From Vulcanimicrobium winogradskyi (GTDB taxonomy: Bacteria; Vulcanimicrobiota; Vulcanimicrobiia; Vulcanimicrobiales; Vulcanimicrobiaceae): DNA of 64,000 bases. Position 1 is the stretch's first letter. Each line of letters begins with the position of its first letter. The stretch spans positions 186,001-250,000 of the forward strand of contig PLDA01000007.1 of NCBI GenBank assembly GCA_003134965.1. Reading direction: 5' to 3'. The translations under genes were made by a program, and so were the position numbers. Below are positions 41,848-49,359 of this stretch, piece after piece. The notes beneath the pieces were generated by a model. It was not told where the DNA came from. It searched no databases and saw only the letters and a program-made list of their open reading frames with translations.

Positions 41848-41856
41848 AGTTATACG

Positions 41857-43218
41857 CTACGCCTCTTCCGGCGGACTGTCAAGCGGCGGCGCCGGCGGGT
41901 CGAAGCCGGCATCGTGCTCGGACTGGTGCTGGCCGCGCTCCGTGTAGAGCCGCAGCTCCGCGATGTCGCGCGGAAAGATCAGCCCGATCGTCCAGTCGAA
42001 CGCGACCCGCACCTGGCGGTCGCGCCCCGGCAGCCGCGCCAGGTAGTAGGATCGCCACAGGAACCACGCGATGAAGCCGGTCAGCACGAAGCCGCCGGGA
42101 AGTTGCGCGACGCCGCGGCGGGCGCCGAGCGAGGCCATCGTTCCGAGCGAGCTGTAGCGGAACGGTTTCGTCGGTCTCCCGCGCAGCGTCGCCACGACGT
42201 TGTCGGCGAGCGCCGGGCCTTCGCGGATCGCATGCTGCGCCGTCGGCGGATACCAGGCGGACTTGTCGTTCTGGTCGCCGCCCGGTTTGGCCGGAATCCA
42301 AGCGCAATCGCCGAGCGCCCACACGCCCGGCGCGCCGATCGCCGACATATCGGGGTTCACCAGAATCCCGCCGTTGCGCGCGTGCGCAACACCGGCGAGC
42401 TCGCGCAGCACCGGCGAGGGACGAACGCCGGCGCTCCACACGACCGTCGAGCTCGGGATGATCGTCCCCGACTGCAGCGCGATCCCATGCTCGTCGATGC
42501 GCGTCACACCGTCGCCGATGATCAGCTCCACCTTGCGGCGCACGAGGTTGCGCGTCGTGTACCGCCCCATCGCCTCCGGCAGATCGGCGAGCAGCGACGT
42601 TCCGGCTTCGATCAAAATCATCCGAACGTCGTCGAGCCGCAGCGGCCGGTAGAACCTCACGATCGAATGGAAGAAGTCGACCAGCTCGCCGGCGCACTCG
42701 CAACCGGTGTATCCACCGCCGACGACCGCGAAGGTGAGCAGCCGCTCGCGGCCGGGTCCGGGCGGCGTGACGACGGCCTGCTCGAGCGCGGCGATGATCC
42801 GATTGCGCAGCGTCTCCGCGTCCTCGAGCGTCTTGAGCGGCAGCGTGTGCTCGGCGACGCCCGGGATCCCGAACGTCGATGTGACCGAGCCGAGGGCGAG
42901 CACGAGCTGGTCGTACTCCAATCGCGTCACGTCGTCGGTGAGCGGATGCCGCGCCTCGACGGCGCGCGATGCGAGGTCGAGGCTCGCGATCTCACCCAGC
43001 ACGAACGTCGTGCGGCGCAGCTGCGTGCGGACCGGCGTGGCCACGTGGCGCGGCTCGAGCCCGCCGGAGCTAACCTCGGGGAGCATCGGCGTGAACAGCG
43101 TGAAGTTGTCGCGGCTGACGAGCGCGATCTCGGCTTCGTCGCGGCGCAGCTTCTTCTCCAGCCGCCGGGCGACCGCAACGCCGGCGAAGCCGCCGCCCAG
43201 GACCACGATCTTGGTCAA
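41857..43218 (-). CDS. Type II NADH dehydrogenase-like FAD oxidoreductase
   Basis: A 453-residue flavoprotein of the NDH-2 family, which oxidises NADH and reduces quinone at the membrane without proton pumping. The FAD motif GGGFAGVAVA is near the N-terminus, the NAD motif VVGGGYTGCECAG is near 165, and WALGDCAWIP (about 310) binds FAD. A C-terminal amphipathic or membrane stretch (FIAWFLWRSYYLARLPG) is typical. The start is TTG at 43218, preceded by GGGAG at seven bases, and overlaps the upstream 37-residue peptide stop (TTGA). The tail is Pro- and Asp-rich. Confidence 0.9.
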   Translation of the reverse strand: MTKIVVLGGGFAGVAVARRLEKKLRRDEAEIALVSRDNFTLFTPMLPEVSSGGLEPRHVATPVRTQLRRTTFVLGEIASLDLASRAVEARHPLTDDVTRLEYDQLVLALGSVTSTFGIPGVAEHTLPLKTLEDAETLRNRIIAALEQAVVTPPGPGRERLLTFAVVGGGYTGCECAGELVDFFHSIVRFYRPLRLDDVRMILIEAGTSLLADLPEAMGRYTTRNLVRRKVELIIGDGVTRIDEHGIALQSGTIIPSSTVVWSAGVRPSPVLRELAGVAHARNGGILVNPDMSAIGAPGVWALGDCAWIPAKPGGDQNDKSAWYPPTAQHAIREGPALADNVVATLRGRPTKPFRYSSLGTMASLGARRGVAQLPGGFVLTGFIAWFLWRSYYLARLPGRDRQVRVAFDWTIGLIFPRDIAELRLYTERGQHQSEHDAGFDPPAPPLDSPPEEA

Positions 43219-43328
43219 TGTCGCACTCCCGTCCACGGCGTTACCCACGGATGCCACGTCATCGCAACGACCAGCGCGACGGCGAGCACGAGCAGCAGCC
43301 AGAGGGCCGCGTTCGCGAGCCTAGCCAC
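43215..43328 (-). CDS. 37-residue single-helix membrane peptide
   Basis: A GTG-initiated frame of 37 codons plus stop, fully wedged between two genes: its start lies inside the end of the kinase gene and its TGA overlaps the NDH-2 TTG. It encodes one transmembrane helix (ALWLLLVLAVALVVAM) followed by a Trp/Pro-rich tail (WHPWVTPW). The tight overlaps on both sides and the coherent helix argue that it is real; it may be a subunit or assembly factor of the NDH-2 enzyme. No homologue is known to me. Confidence 0.55.
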   Translation of the reverse strand: MARLANAALWLLLVLAVALVVAMTWHPWVTPWTGVRH

Positions 43329-44295
43329 GCGCCGCCTCCCGGATCGACGCCGCGGCCGCCGCGATCTCCACGACGCGCGCGGCGTAGCGCGGCGCGCCGC
43401 CGACGTCGCCGGGGACGCGCTCGCCGTGGCGCGTCACGACCAGCCACACCAGCGAGGCGGCGCGGCGCAGCATCGCTTCCGGCACGAGCTCGCGCTCGGC
43501 GTCCGCGAGCGGGGCTTCGGCGGCGTAGGCCGCGACGAGTTCCGCGATGCGCGCGACATCGAGCGACGCGTCGTCGTGCTCGCGCGCGAACTCGTCGAGC
43601 AGCGTGCCGAGATCGTAGACGCGCTCCGTCTCGTGGGCGAAGTCGAAGTCGATCAAGCCGCGGACCTCGCCGGCGCCGGCGGTCACGACGTTTCCCGGGT
43701 TCACATCGCCGTGCACGATGACGTGGGGAAGCCCGCCGGCGAGCGGTGCGGCGCGCGCGGTCGCCGCGGTCGTCGCAGCGACGAGCGCGCTCCAATCGAG
43801 TGCGCGGCCGACGAGCGGATCGGCGGCGAGCCGCACGAACCGCTCGCGAAGCGCCGAGAAGCTGCCGACGAAACGCAGGCTCCGCATCCCGCCCGCGACG
43901 TGGACGTCGCGCACGGCGCGGTGAAAGCGCGCAAGCACACGTGCCGCCGCACGCGCCGTCGCCGGATCCCTGCGCCCGGTAACCCCGTCGACGAACGGGA
44001 AGACCGCGGCGATCCCGCCGCCGGGGGCGATCGCGAGCGTGCGGCCCTCGCCATCGCGCAGCGGCGCGACGATCTCGTCCATCCGGGCCGCGGCGTGGGT
44101 CGCGACCGCGTGTTCGAACGCGATCTCAGCGGCAGTCACATGCAGTCGCCCGTACCGGCGCACGACAAACGTGCCGGACGCCGCGTCGACGCGCATCGTC
44201 TCGTTCGAGTAGCCGCCCTCGAGCGCGAACGCGTGCGCGCCCGCGATGTCGACCCCGAAGCTCGCCGCCACCGCGAGCGCATCCGCCTCGGTCAG
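43321..44295 (-). CDS. APH/homoserine-kinase-type phosphotransferase
   Basis: A kinase of about 324 residues in the aminoglycoside phosphotransferase fold. Conserved pieces are GGYSNETMRV (near 29, phosphate loop), VVRRY for the Lys/Arg of strand 3, the catalytic loop VIVHGDVNPGNVV and the metal motif LIDFDFAHE. The closest types are APH and ThrB-like homoserine kinase II; the substrate cannot be named. No ATG/GTG/TTG exists in the right place: CTG at 44295 overlaps the amidase stop as CTGA, while a GTG at 44271 would trim the first eight codons. The end overlaps the small peptide gene. Confidence 0.8.
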   Translation of the reverse strand: MTEADALAVAASFGVDIAGAHAFALEGGYSNETMRVDAASGTFVVRRYGRLHVTAAEIAFEHAVATHAAARMDEIVAPLRDGEGRTLAIAPGGGIAAVFPFVDGVTGRRDPATARAAARVLARFHRAVRDVHVAGGMRSLRFVGSFSALRERFVRLAADPLVGRALDWSALVAATTAATARAAPLAGGLPHVIVHGDVNPGNVVTAGAGEVRGLIDFDFAHETERVYDLGTLLDEFAREHDDASLDVARIAELVAAYAAEAPLADAERELVPEAMLRRAASLVWLVVTRHGERVPGDVGGAPRYAARVVEIAAAAASIREAARG

Positions 44296-44873
44296 CGTGG
44301 GCGCACGATCAGCGCGGCGATGCGCTCGCGGAACCAGTCGCCGGCGCGCGTCGCCTCCGCCGGTTCGAGCGGCGCGGGCGACGGGCGCAGCCGGGCGATG
44401 TCCCAGCGCTGGTGACCCGGTCCGGCACCGAAGTAGCCGTCGGCGAGCGCGGCTTCCGCGTGGGTGCGGATCGCGGCGGCGTCGATCCCGTAGAACGCGG
44501 CCAGCGTCGCGGCGACCTCGCACATCCCGTCGAGCTGCGCGACGGTGAGCGGACTCGGGCCGAAGTCCGACGGCGTCGCACCGCGCATCGCCGCGATCGA
44601 GATCCCGAGCGCCCACGAGTTGCGCCCGCTCGTATGCGCGGCGTACGGGAGCGCCGGATCGCGGCGGACGTCGCGCATGTTCTCGCGCAGGTCGTGGGTG
44701 TGGTGGACGACCACGTCGTCCGGGCGGGCGATGCAGAAGTGATAGGCCGCAAAGACCTCGTCGTAGCCGTACGCCGTCCAGTGGAGGTAGATCGAGCGAA
44801 CCTCCCCGTCCGGCAAAACCGGCCGCCATCCACGGAGCGGGACGGGTGGAGCGAGAACTAGCGGCTGATGCAT
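44292..44873 (-). CDS. N-acetylmuramoyl-L-alanine amidase (PGRP/amidase_2-like)
   Basis: A 193-residue peptidoglycan amidase domain. The zinc site is suggested by the His in YLHWTAYG (near 32), the His in IRTHAEAAL (near 140) and the Asp in RWDIARL (near 162); AHTSGRNSWALGISIA is the substrate-groove region. It has no signal peptide with this start, so either it is cytoplasmic and recycles wall fragments, or the start is different. Its ATG shares the palindrome ATGCAT with the ATG of the divergent M50 protease gene. It heads a five-gene minus-strand operon. Confidence 0.83.
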   Translation of the reverse strand: MHQPLVLAPPVPLRGWRPVLPDGEVRSIYLHWTAYGYDEVFAAYHFCIARPDDVVVHHTHDLRENMRDVRRDPALPYAAHTSGRNSWALGISIAAMRGATPSDFGPSPLTVAQLDGMCEVAATLAAFYGIDAAAIRTHAEAALADGYFGAGPGHQRWDIARLRPSPAPLEPAEATRAGDWFRERIAALIVRPR

Positions 44874-45734
44874 GACGACGACCGGCCCGAGCACCCGGGG
44901 GTGCCGGCGGAGCCGCAGCTGCCGGTGCAGCAGCAACCGAACCCGATGAAGCGCGGAGCTTCAGCCGCCGGCGGATTCCTCGTCGCTCTGGCCCTGTTCT
45001 GGACAAAAATCAAGCTGGTGCTCGGCGTTCTCTTCGGCCTCAAGTGGCTGCTGCTGGCGCCGAAGCTCCTGCTCAGCTTCGGGTCGATCTTTGTTTCTCT
45101 CTGGTTCTACGCGATCTTGTTCGGCTGGAAGTTCGGCGTCGTCTTCGTCCTGCAGATCCTCGTCCACGAGATGGGCCACTATCTGACCTTCCGCAACTAC
45201 GGGGTCCCGGTCTCGCTGCCGATGTTCATCCCGGGCCTCGGCGCGTTCGTCAGCTCGCCGATGACCGAAGACCCGGCGCGTAACGCGGTTGCGGCGTTAA
45301 TGGGTCCGATCTTCGGGGTCGGTGCGGCGACGGTGTGCTGGGGCTACGGACTCTTCACCGGCGAGCCGTTCTGGATCGCCGCGGCCTACGTCGGCTTCTT
45401 CCTGAACCTCTTCAACCTGATCCCGGCGTACCCGTTCGACGGCGGGCGCGTCGCGGGCGCGATCGACGGGCGGATCTGGCTGGTCGGCGCGGCACTGCTG
45501 GTCGGCTTCGTCGTGCTGACACACAACTTCAGCCCGTTCATGCTGCTGATCGTGGCGTTCGTGCTGATCTCGTCGATCCCGCGCGGGATTGCGGCGTGGC
45601 GCGGCCAGGTCGATCCGCGCGAGCACATCGCCGCGCCGATGCAGCGCGTGCTGATGGCGATCGGATACTTCGGGCTGATCGCGATCGCGGTCGCCGGGGC
45701 CGCGGCGACGGTATCGCAGCGTGCGGCCGGATGA
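44868..45734 (+). CDS. M50 family (site-2-protease-like) membrane metalloprotease
   Basis: A 288-residue intramembrane zinc protease. HEMGH at residues 100-104 gives the two His and the catalytic Glu, and the third ligand is Asp191 in NLIPAYPFDGG, the equivalent of NPxPxxDG. Six or so helices are predicted. The N-terminal 26 residues are Pro- and Gln-rich and cytoplasmic; an alternative Met at 44946 would remove them. Family members cleave membrane-bound regulators. No anti-sigma factor lies beside it. It overlaps the next gene by ATGA. Confidence 0.87.
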   Translation: MHDDDRPEHPGVPAEPQLPVQQQPNPMKRGASAAGGFLVALALFWTKIKLVLGVLFGLKWLLLAPKLLLSFGSIFVSLWFYAILFGWKFGVVFVLQILVHEMGHYLTFRNYGVPVSLPMFIPGLGAFVSSPMTEDPARNAVAALMGPIFGVGAATVCWGYGLFTGEPFWIAAAYVGFFLNLFNLIPAYPFDGGRVAGAIDGRIWLVGAALLVGFVVLTHNFSPFMLLIVAFVLISSIPRGIAAWRGQVDPREHIAAPMQRVLMAIGYFGLIAIAVAGAAATVSQRAAG

Positions 45735-46309
45735 GCCCCTCGACAGGCTCAGGACAGGCCGATGACGACGCTCCCGACTTCGCGATGCGCCGCGCGGTCG
45801 AGATCCTGGCGTCGATCTACGAGCAGAACCGCGCGCGGCGCAACGTCCCGCCCGCACCGCTCGACCGGCCGGTGGTCCTCACGACCGAACGGCTCGTGTT
45901 CGCGCTCGGAACGACGACCCGAGCGGAGGTGGAGCGCGCCTTCGGGGTCGCGTTCTCGTACCCGATGCGCGGCTGGCACACGTACGCCGCTCGAGAGGAC
46001 GGGGGGCGGAACTTTCTCTCGCTGTTCTACGCCGACGGCACGCTGGTCGCGCTCGAATACTACGTGCCCAAAGCCGATCGCGCGCCGGGGCTCGCCGCGC
46101 GCGACTACGGCGCACTGCGGCTCTCCCCCGGAGACGTCGCGCTCGGCGCGACGACCGGCTCGCTCGACCCGCGGTACGTCGTCGCCGTCGGCGGTCCCGC
46201 ACCGATCGTGTACGCCGAGGCGTACGAAGCGCGCTTCCCGGGCGGCGTCGCGTACGTGATGGGCAACGCCGGACGGATCGAACGTTTGGGACTCTACGCT
46301 GCGACGTGA
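45731..46309 (+). CDS. Hypothetical protein carrying a dispersed-repeat insertion
   Basis: A 192-residue protein of unknown function. The start ATG overlaps the M50 protease stop, and residues 3-9 (PSTGSGQ) are the translation of a dispersed repeat inserted just after the start. The rest is a compact alpha/beta region with RAVEILASIYEQNRARRNV early and later VALEYYVPK and YVVAVGGPAP. No motif is recognised. It ends within the start region of the GT87-like gene, so it is probably co-translated with both neighbours. Confidence 0.6.
   Translation: MSPSTGSGQADDDAPDFAMRRAVEILASIYEQNRARRNVPPAPLDRPVVLTTERLVFALGTTTRAEVERAFGVAFSYPMRGWHTYAAREDGGRNFLSLFYADGTLVALEYYVPKADRAPGLAARDYGALRLSPGDVALGATTGSLDPRYVVAVGGPAPIVYAEAYEARFPGGVAYVMGNAGRIERLGLYAAT
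45736..45753 (-). repeat. Dispersed repeat copy 3, variant, inside a gene
   Basis: On the minus strand it reads CCTGAGCCTGTCGAGGGG, differing from copies 1, 2 and 4 at two places (C for T, G for A). It lies right after the start codon of the gene at 45731 and keeps that frame open, adding PSTGSGQ to the protein. Confidence 0.65.
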
Positions 46310-47729
46310 GCTCGCGCTCGCGGGCGCGCTGATCGCGCTCGCAGCGGCGTTCACGCTCTTTCGCCCGCCCCCGACCCAAGGACCGTTCGCGCGCGACTTC
46401 GAGGCGTACTACGCGGCGGGCGCGACGTGGAACGCCGGCGGCGACCCGTGGTCGCGTGAGGTCTGGAAGGTCGAACGCACGATCGACGGAGTCGACGCAT
46501 CGCGCGAGGAGCTGCTGCCGTACGTCGGCCCGGCCGCCGCGCTCCCGCTGTACGGCGCGCTCGCGCGGCTGCCGCACGTGGTCGCGGTGCGCGTGTGGAC
46601 CGCGCTGCTCATCGCTTCGGCATGCGCGTTCGTCCTCGCGGCGCTCGGGCTGGCGCGCACGCGCCGTTGGACCGCGCTCGCGGGAGCGCTGCTGCTCGGG
46701 ATCGCGAGCGGGCCGGAGACGAGCGCGATCGCGCTCGGACAGGTCGCGCTGATCGCCGCAGCGGCGATCGCGTGCGCGCTCCTCGCGTTCGAGCGACGTG
46801 CGCTCGCGGCCGGCGCGGTCGCCACGCTGGTGGCGGCGCTGCAGCCGAACCTTGCCATCGCCCTGATCGCGCGCCTGCGCGACCGCTCGGCGCTCGCCGG
46901 CGCTTCGCTCGCCGCGCTCGCGTTCGCAGCGCTCACGCTGGCCGCCGGCGGCGGCGTACCCGGGGTTCGCGCGTACCTGCACCGGCTGGCGGAGCACGGT
47001 GCCGCGGAGAGGTTCGTCGCGATCCAGCACACGCCGGCCGCGATCGCCTGGGCGTTCGGCGCACCCGGCGACCTCGCGCTGATCGCCGAAACGCTGTGCG
47101 CGCTTGCGGTCATCGCGATCACGATCGCGGCGACCGTCCGCGCGCAGCTCGACACGCTCGACGGAACGCTGCTCGCGCTCGCCGCGCTCCCGCTCGCAGT
47201 TCCGTTCTTCCACGAGCACGACTTCGTCGTCGAGCTGCTGCCCCTAACCGTGCTCGCGATCCGCGGCCGCGGTGCGGCGCCGGTATTGACCGCGCTCGCC
47301 GCGGCGCTGATCTGCGTGAACTGGCTCAACCTCGCCCAGCGGCCCGAGGCCGCCGCACAGACGGTCGCGCTGGGCCTGGCGGCCGCGTGCGGCTACGTGC
47401 TGCTCGGGCCGGCCCTTCGACAAGCTCAGGATGACACGCGCTTGACGCGCGCAGACCTCCTGCCGTTCGCCGCCGTCATCGCGCTGGCGTGCGTCGCCGT
47501 CCCGCTCGGCCATGCCCATCCGGCGCCCGTCTGGCCCGACGGGCTGCCCGCCGGCTACCGCGCACCGGCGCACGCGGACGCCAGCGCCGTGTGGGCCGAC
47601 GAGCAGCGCATCGCGGGTCTCGAAACGCGGCAGCCCGTGTGGGGCGCGCTGCGTGCGCTCCCCCTCGCGGGCTGCATCGTGCTCGGCATCGCCGTCGTCC
47701 GCTCCGGACGCCGCCGCACCGCGGGTTAA
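46299..47729 (+). CDS. GT87-like (DUF2029) membrane glycosyltransferase
   Basis: An integral membrane protein of about 476 residues with many helices, like polyprenyl-phosphate-mannose-dependent GT87 transferases. The N-terminal helix ALIALAAAFTLF is followed by the family motif DFEAYYAAGATWNAGGDPW, where Asp serves catalysis. This conserved part begins near 46299 with no ATG, GTG or TTG before 46578; a CTG at 46299, overlapping the upstream stop region, is the best start. A dispersed repeat inside the gene adds ALRQAQDD at about residue 373. The stop shares a TTAA palindrome with the convergent SBP gene. Confidence 0.72.
   Translation: MRRELALAGALIALAAAFTLFRPPPTQGPFARDFEAYYAAGATWNAGGDPWSREVWKVERTIDGVDASREELLPYVGPAAALPLYGALARLPHVVAVRVWTALLIASACAFVLAALGLARTRRWTALAGALLLGIASGPETSAIALGQVALIAAAAIACALLAFERRALAAGAVATLVAALQPNLAIALIARLRDRSALAGASLAALAFAALTLAAGGGVPGVRAYLHRLAEHGAAERFVAIQHTPAAIAWAFGAPGDLALIAETLCALAVIAITIAATVRAQLDTLDGTLLALAALPLAVPFFHEHDFVVELLPLTVLAIRGRGAAPVLTALAAALICVNWLNLAQRPEAAAQTVALGLAAACGYVLLGPALRQAQDDTRLTRADLLPFAAVIALACVAVPLGHAHPAPVWPDGLPAGYRAPAHADASAVWADEQRIAGLETRQPVWGALRALPLAGCIVLGIAVVRSGRRRTAG
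47413..47430 (-). repeat. Dispersed repeat copy 4, inside a gene
   Basis: CCCTTCGACAAGCTCAGG here is the exact inverse of copies 1 and 2. It lies in the coding frame of the GT87-like gene and contributes LRQAQD to a loop between helices, where an insertion would be tolerated. Confidence 0.7.
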
Positions 47730-49357
47730 ATATCGACGTTCATGAAGTTGTCGAACGGCGTCGCGGTGTTGGGGTGCCAGGCGGTGAGATCGCGGTTGTA
47801 GACGTGCACGTTCTCCTGGATGAACAGCACGACGTACGGAACCTCGTCGTCGATGATCTTGAGCGCCTGGGCGGCGATCGCCTTGCGCTTCTGCTCGTCG
47901 TAGGTGACTTTTTGCTCCTGTAGCAGCTTCTCCAGCCGCGGATCGCAGAGCCGCGTTATGTTCTGTCCCTGCGGCGGCATAAGGGTGCACGAGTTGAACG
48001 GGTTGAGGTCGGCGTCGGGCGTCATCTGCCAGCCGAACGCCGTCACGTCGAACTTGCCGTCGTACGCGATCCCGCCGCGGAGTTGGAAGAACAGCGCCAC
48101 GTTGTAGTGCTTCACGTCGAACGCGACCCCGGCTTGCTCCCACATGCTGCGGATCAGCTCGATCCGCGAGTCGGCGTCCGGGCTCCCCGACACGGTCGCC
48201 CACTCGAGGCTCAGGCGGACGCCGTTTTTCGCGCGGATCCCGTCCGCACCGCGCTTCCAGCCGGCGTCGTCGAGCATGCGGTTCGCCTTGGCGAGATCGA
48301 AGCCGACGAAGGGCAGCGTCGTCGCGAGCGGCAGCGCCGGCGAGATCGAACTCTCTTGCACGATTCCGATTCCGTGGCTGATCTTCTGCTGCATCGCCGG
48401 CCGGTCGAGCGCGAGGCGCAGCGCCGCCCGCACCGCGCGGTCGCGCAGCGCGGGATGCGTCGTGTTGAAGTCGAGATGCTGGTAGAGCGCGCCCGGCGCG
48501 CGAACATACGCCACGGTCTTGAGCGCCATCGCGCGGCCGGCGAACGCCGGCGGAACGTACGCCCACAGATCGACTTCGCCCGTCTCGAGCTGCGTGAGCA
48601 GTGTGTTGCGATCGGGGATGATCTTGTAGACTACCTTCTCCAACGCCGGCTTGCCGCGCCAGTAGTAGGGATTGGCTTCGAGCGTAACGTGGTCGGCACG
48701 AACCCACTCGACGTAGCGGAACGGCCCGATACCGACCGGCTTGCTGTTGTACGGCGCGTTGTTGATGTTCGGCAACGAGGCGAGGACGTGCTTCGGAAGA
48801 ATGCACGGGTTCGCGCCGGCCGAGCCGAAGAAGGTCGGCAGATAGCCCGAGTACGGCTTTTTCAAATGGAAAACGACCGTGTACTTGTCGGGCTCGTCGA
48901 TTCTCGCGATCAGGTCCCAGCCGTCGCGCCCGACCTCGTTGTTCGCCGGATTGTTGACCGCATTCGTCGACCACACCACGTCGTCGGCGTCGAACGGCGC
49001 GCCGTCGGACCACTTCACATTCCGGCGGAGGTGCCAGGTGATCGTGCGGCCGTCCCGGCTGATCCCGCCGTTTGCCTGCGTCGGAACCACCGTCGCGAGC
49101 TCGGGAACAGGTCTGTTGTCACGGCCGTAGCGCACGAGATATGCCATCGTGAGCTGCGAAAGGTTGCCCAGCGTGATCGCGGTCGCGAGATGCGGGTTCA
49201 GGGTGTCGAAGTCTTGCGTGTCGCCGACGCGCAGCACATGCGGAATCGTGAACGGGTTCACCCGGTCTCGCGCCGCGGCACCCGCGTTGGCGAAACCGGT
49301 GAGCAGGGTCGCCGACAGCGCGACGGCAAGAGTCTTCTTCACTGAGCTTTCGCTCAC
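47726..49357 (-). CDS. Family 5 solute-binding protein (copy 1)
   Basis: A 543-residue exported ABC-type substrate-binding protein of the SBP_bac_5 (peptide/nickel) family. A signal peptide ends near 25 (LTGFANAGAA), with no lipobox Cys. Family pieces are TLNPHL, ELATVVPTQANGGISRDG, KWSDGAPFDADDVVWS, ANPCILPKHVL, NNAPYNSKPVGIGPF and ALRLALDR. A Cys pair (NSCTLMPPQGQN ... RLCDPR) is shared with copies 2 and 3 and could form a disulfide. It is the last gene of the seven-gene operon and starts two bases after the stop of copy 2. It ends FDNFMNVDI. Confidence 0.88.
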   Translation of the reverse strand: MSESSVKKTLAVALSATLLTGFANAGAAARDRVNPFTIPHVLRVGDTQDFDTLNPHLATAITLGNLSQLTMAYLVRYGRDNRPVPELATVVPTQANGGISRDGRTITWHLRRNVKWSDGAPFDADDVVWSTNAVNNPANNEVGRDGWDLIARIDEPDKYTVVFHLKKPYSGYLPTFFGSAGANPCILPKHVLASLPNINNAPYNSKPVGIGPFRYVEWVRADHVTLEANPYYWRGKPALEKVVYKIIPDRNTLLTQLETGEVDLWAYVPPAFAGRAMALKTVAYVRAPGALYQHLDFNTTHPALRDRAVRAALRLALDRPAMQQKISHGIGIVQESSISPALPLATTLPFVGFDLAKANRMLDDAGWKRGADGIRAKNGVRLSLEWATVSGSPDADSRIELIRSMWEQAGVAFDVKHYNVALFFQLRGGIAYDGKFDVTAFGWQMTPDADLNPFNSCTLMPPQGQNITRLCDPRLEKLLQEQKVTYDEQKRKAIAAQALKIIDDEVPYVVLFIQENVHVYNRDLTAWHPNTATPFDNFMNVDI

Positions 49358-49359
49358 CG

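Noticed and set aside
41845..41855. TATAAC directly before the DUF4097 ATG, suggesting a leaderless transcript
   Set aside because: Only one base separates it from the ATG, so transcription would start inside the gene; the gene is also in an operon with NDH-2.
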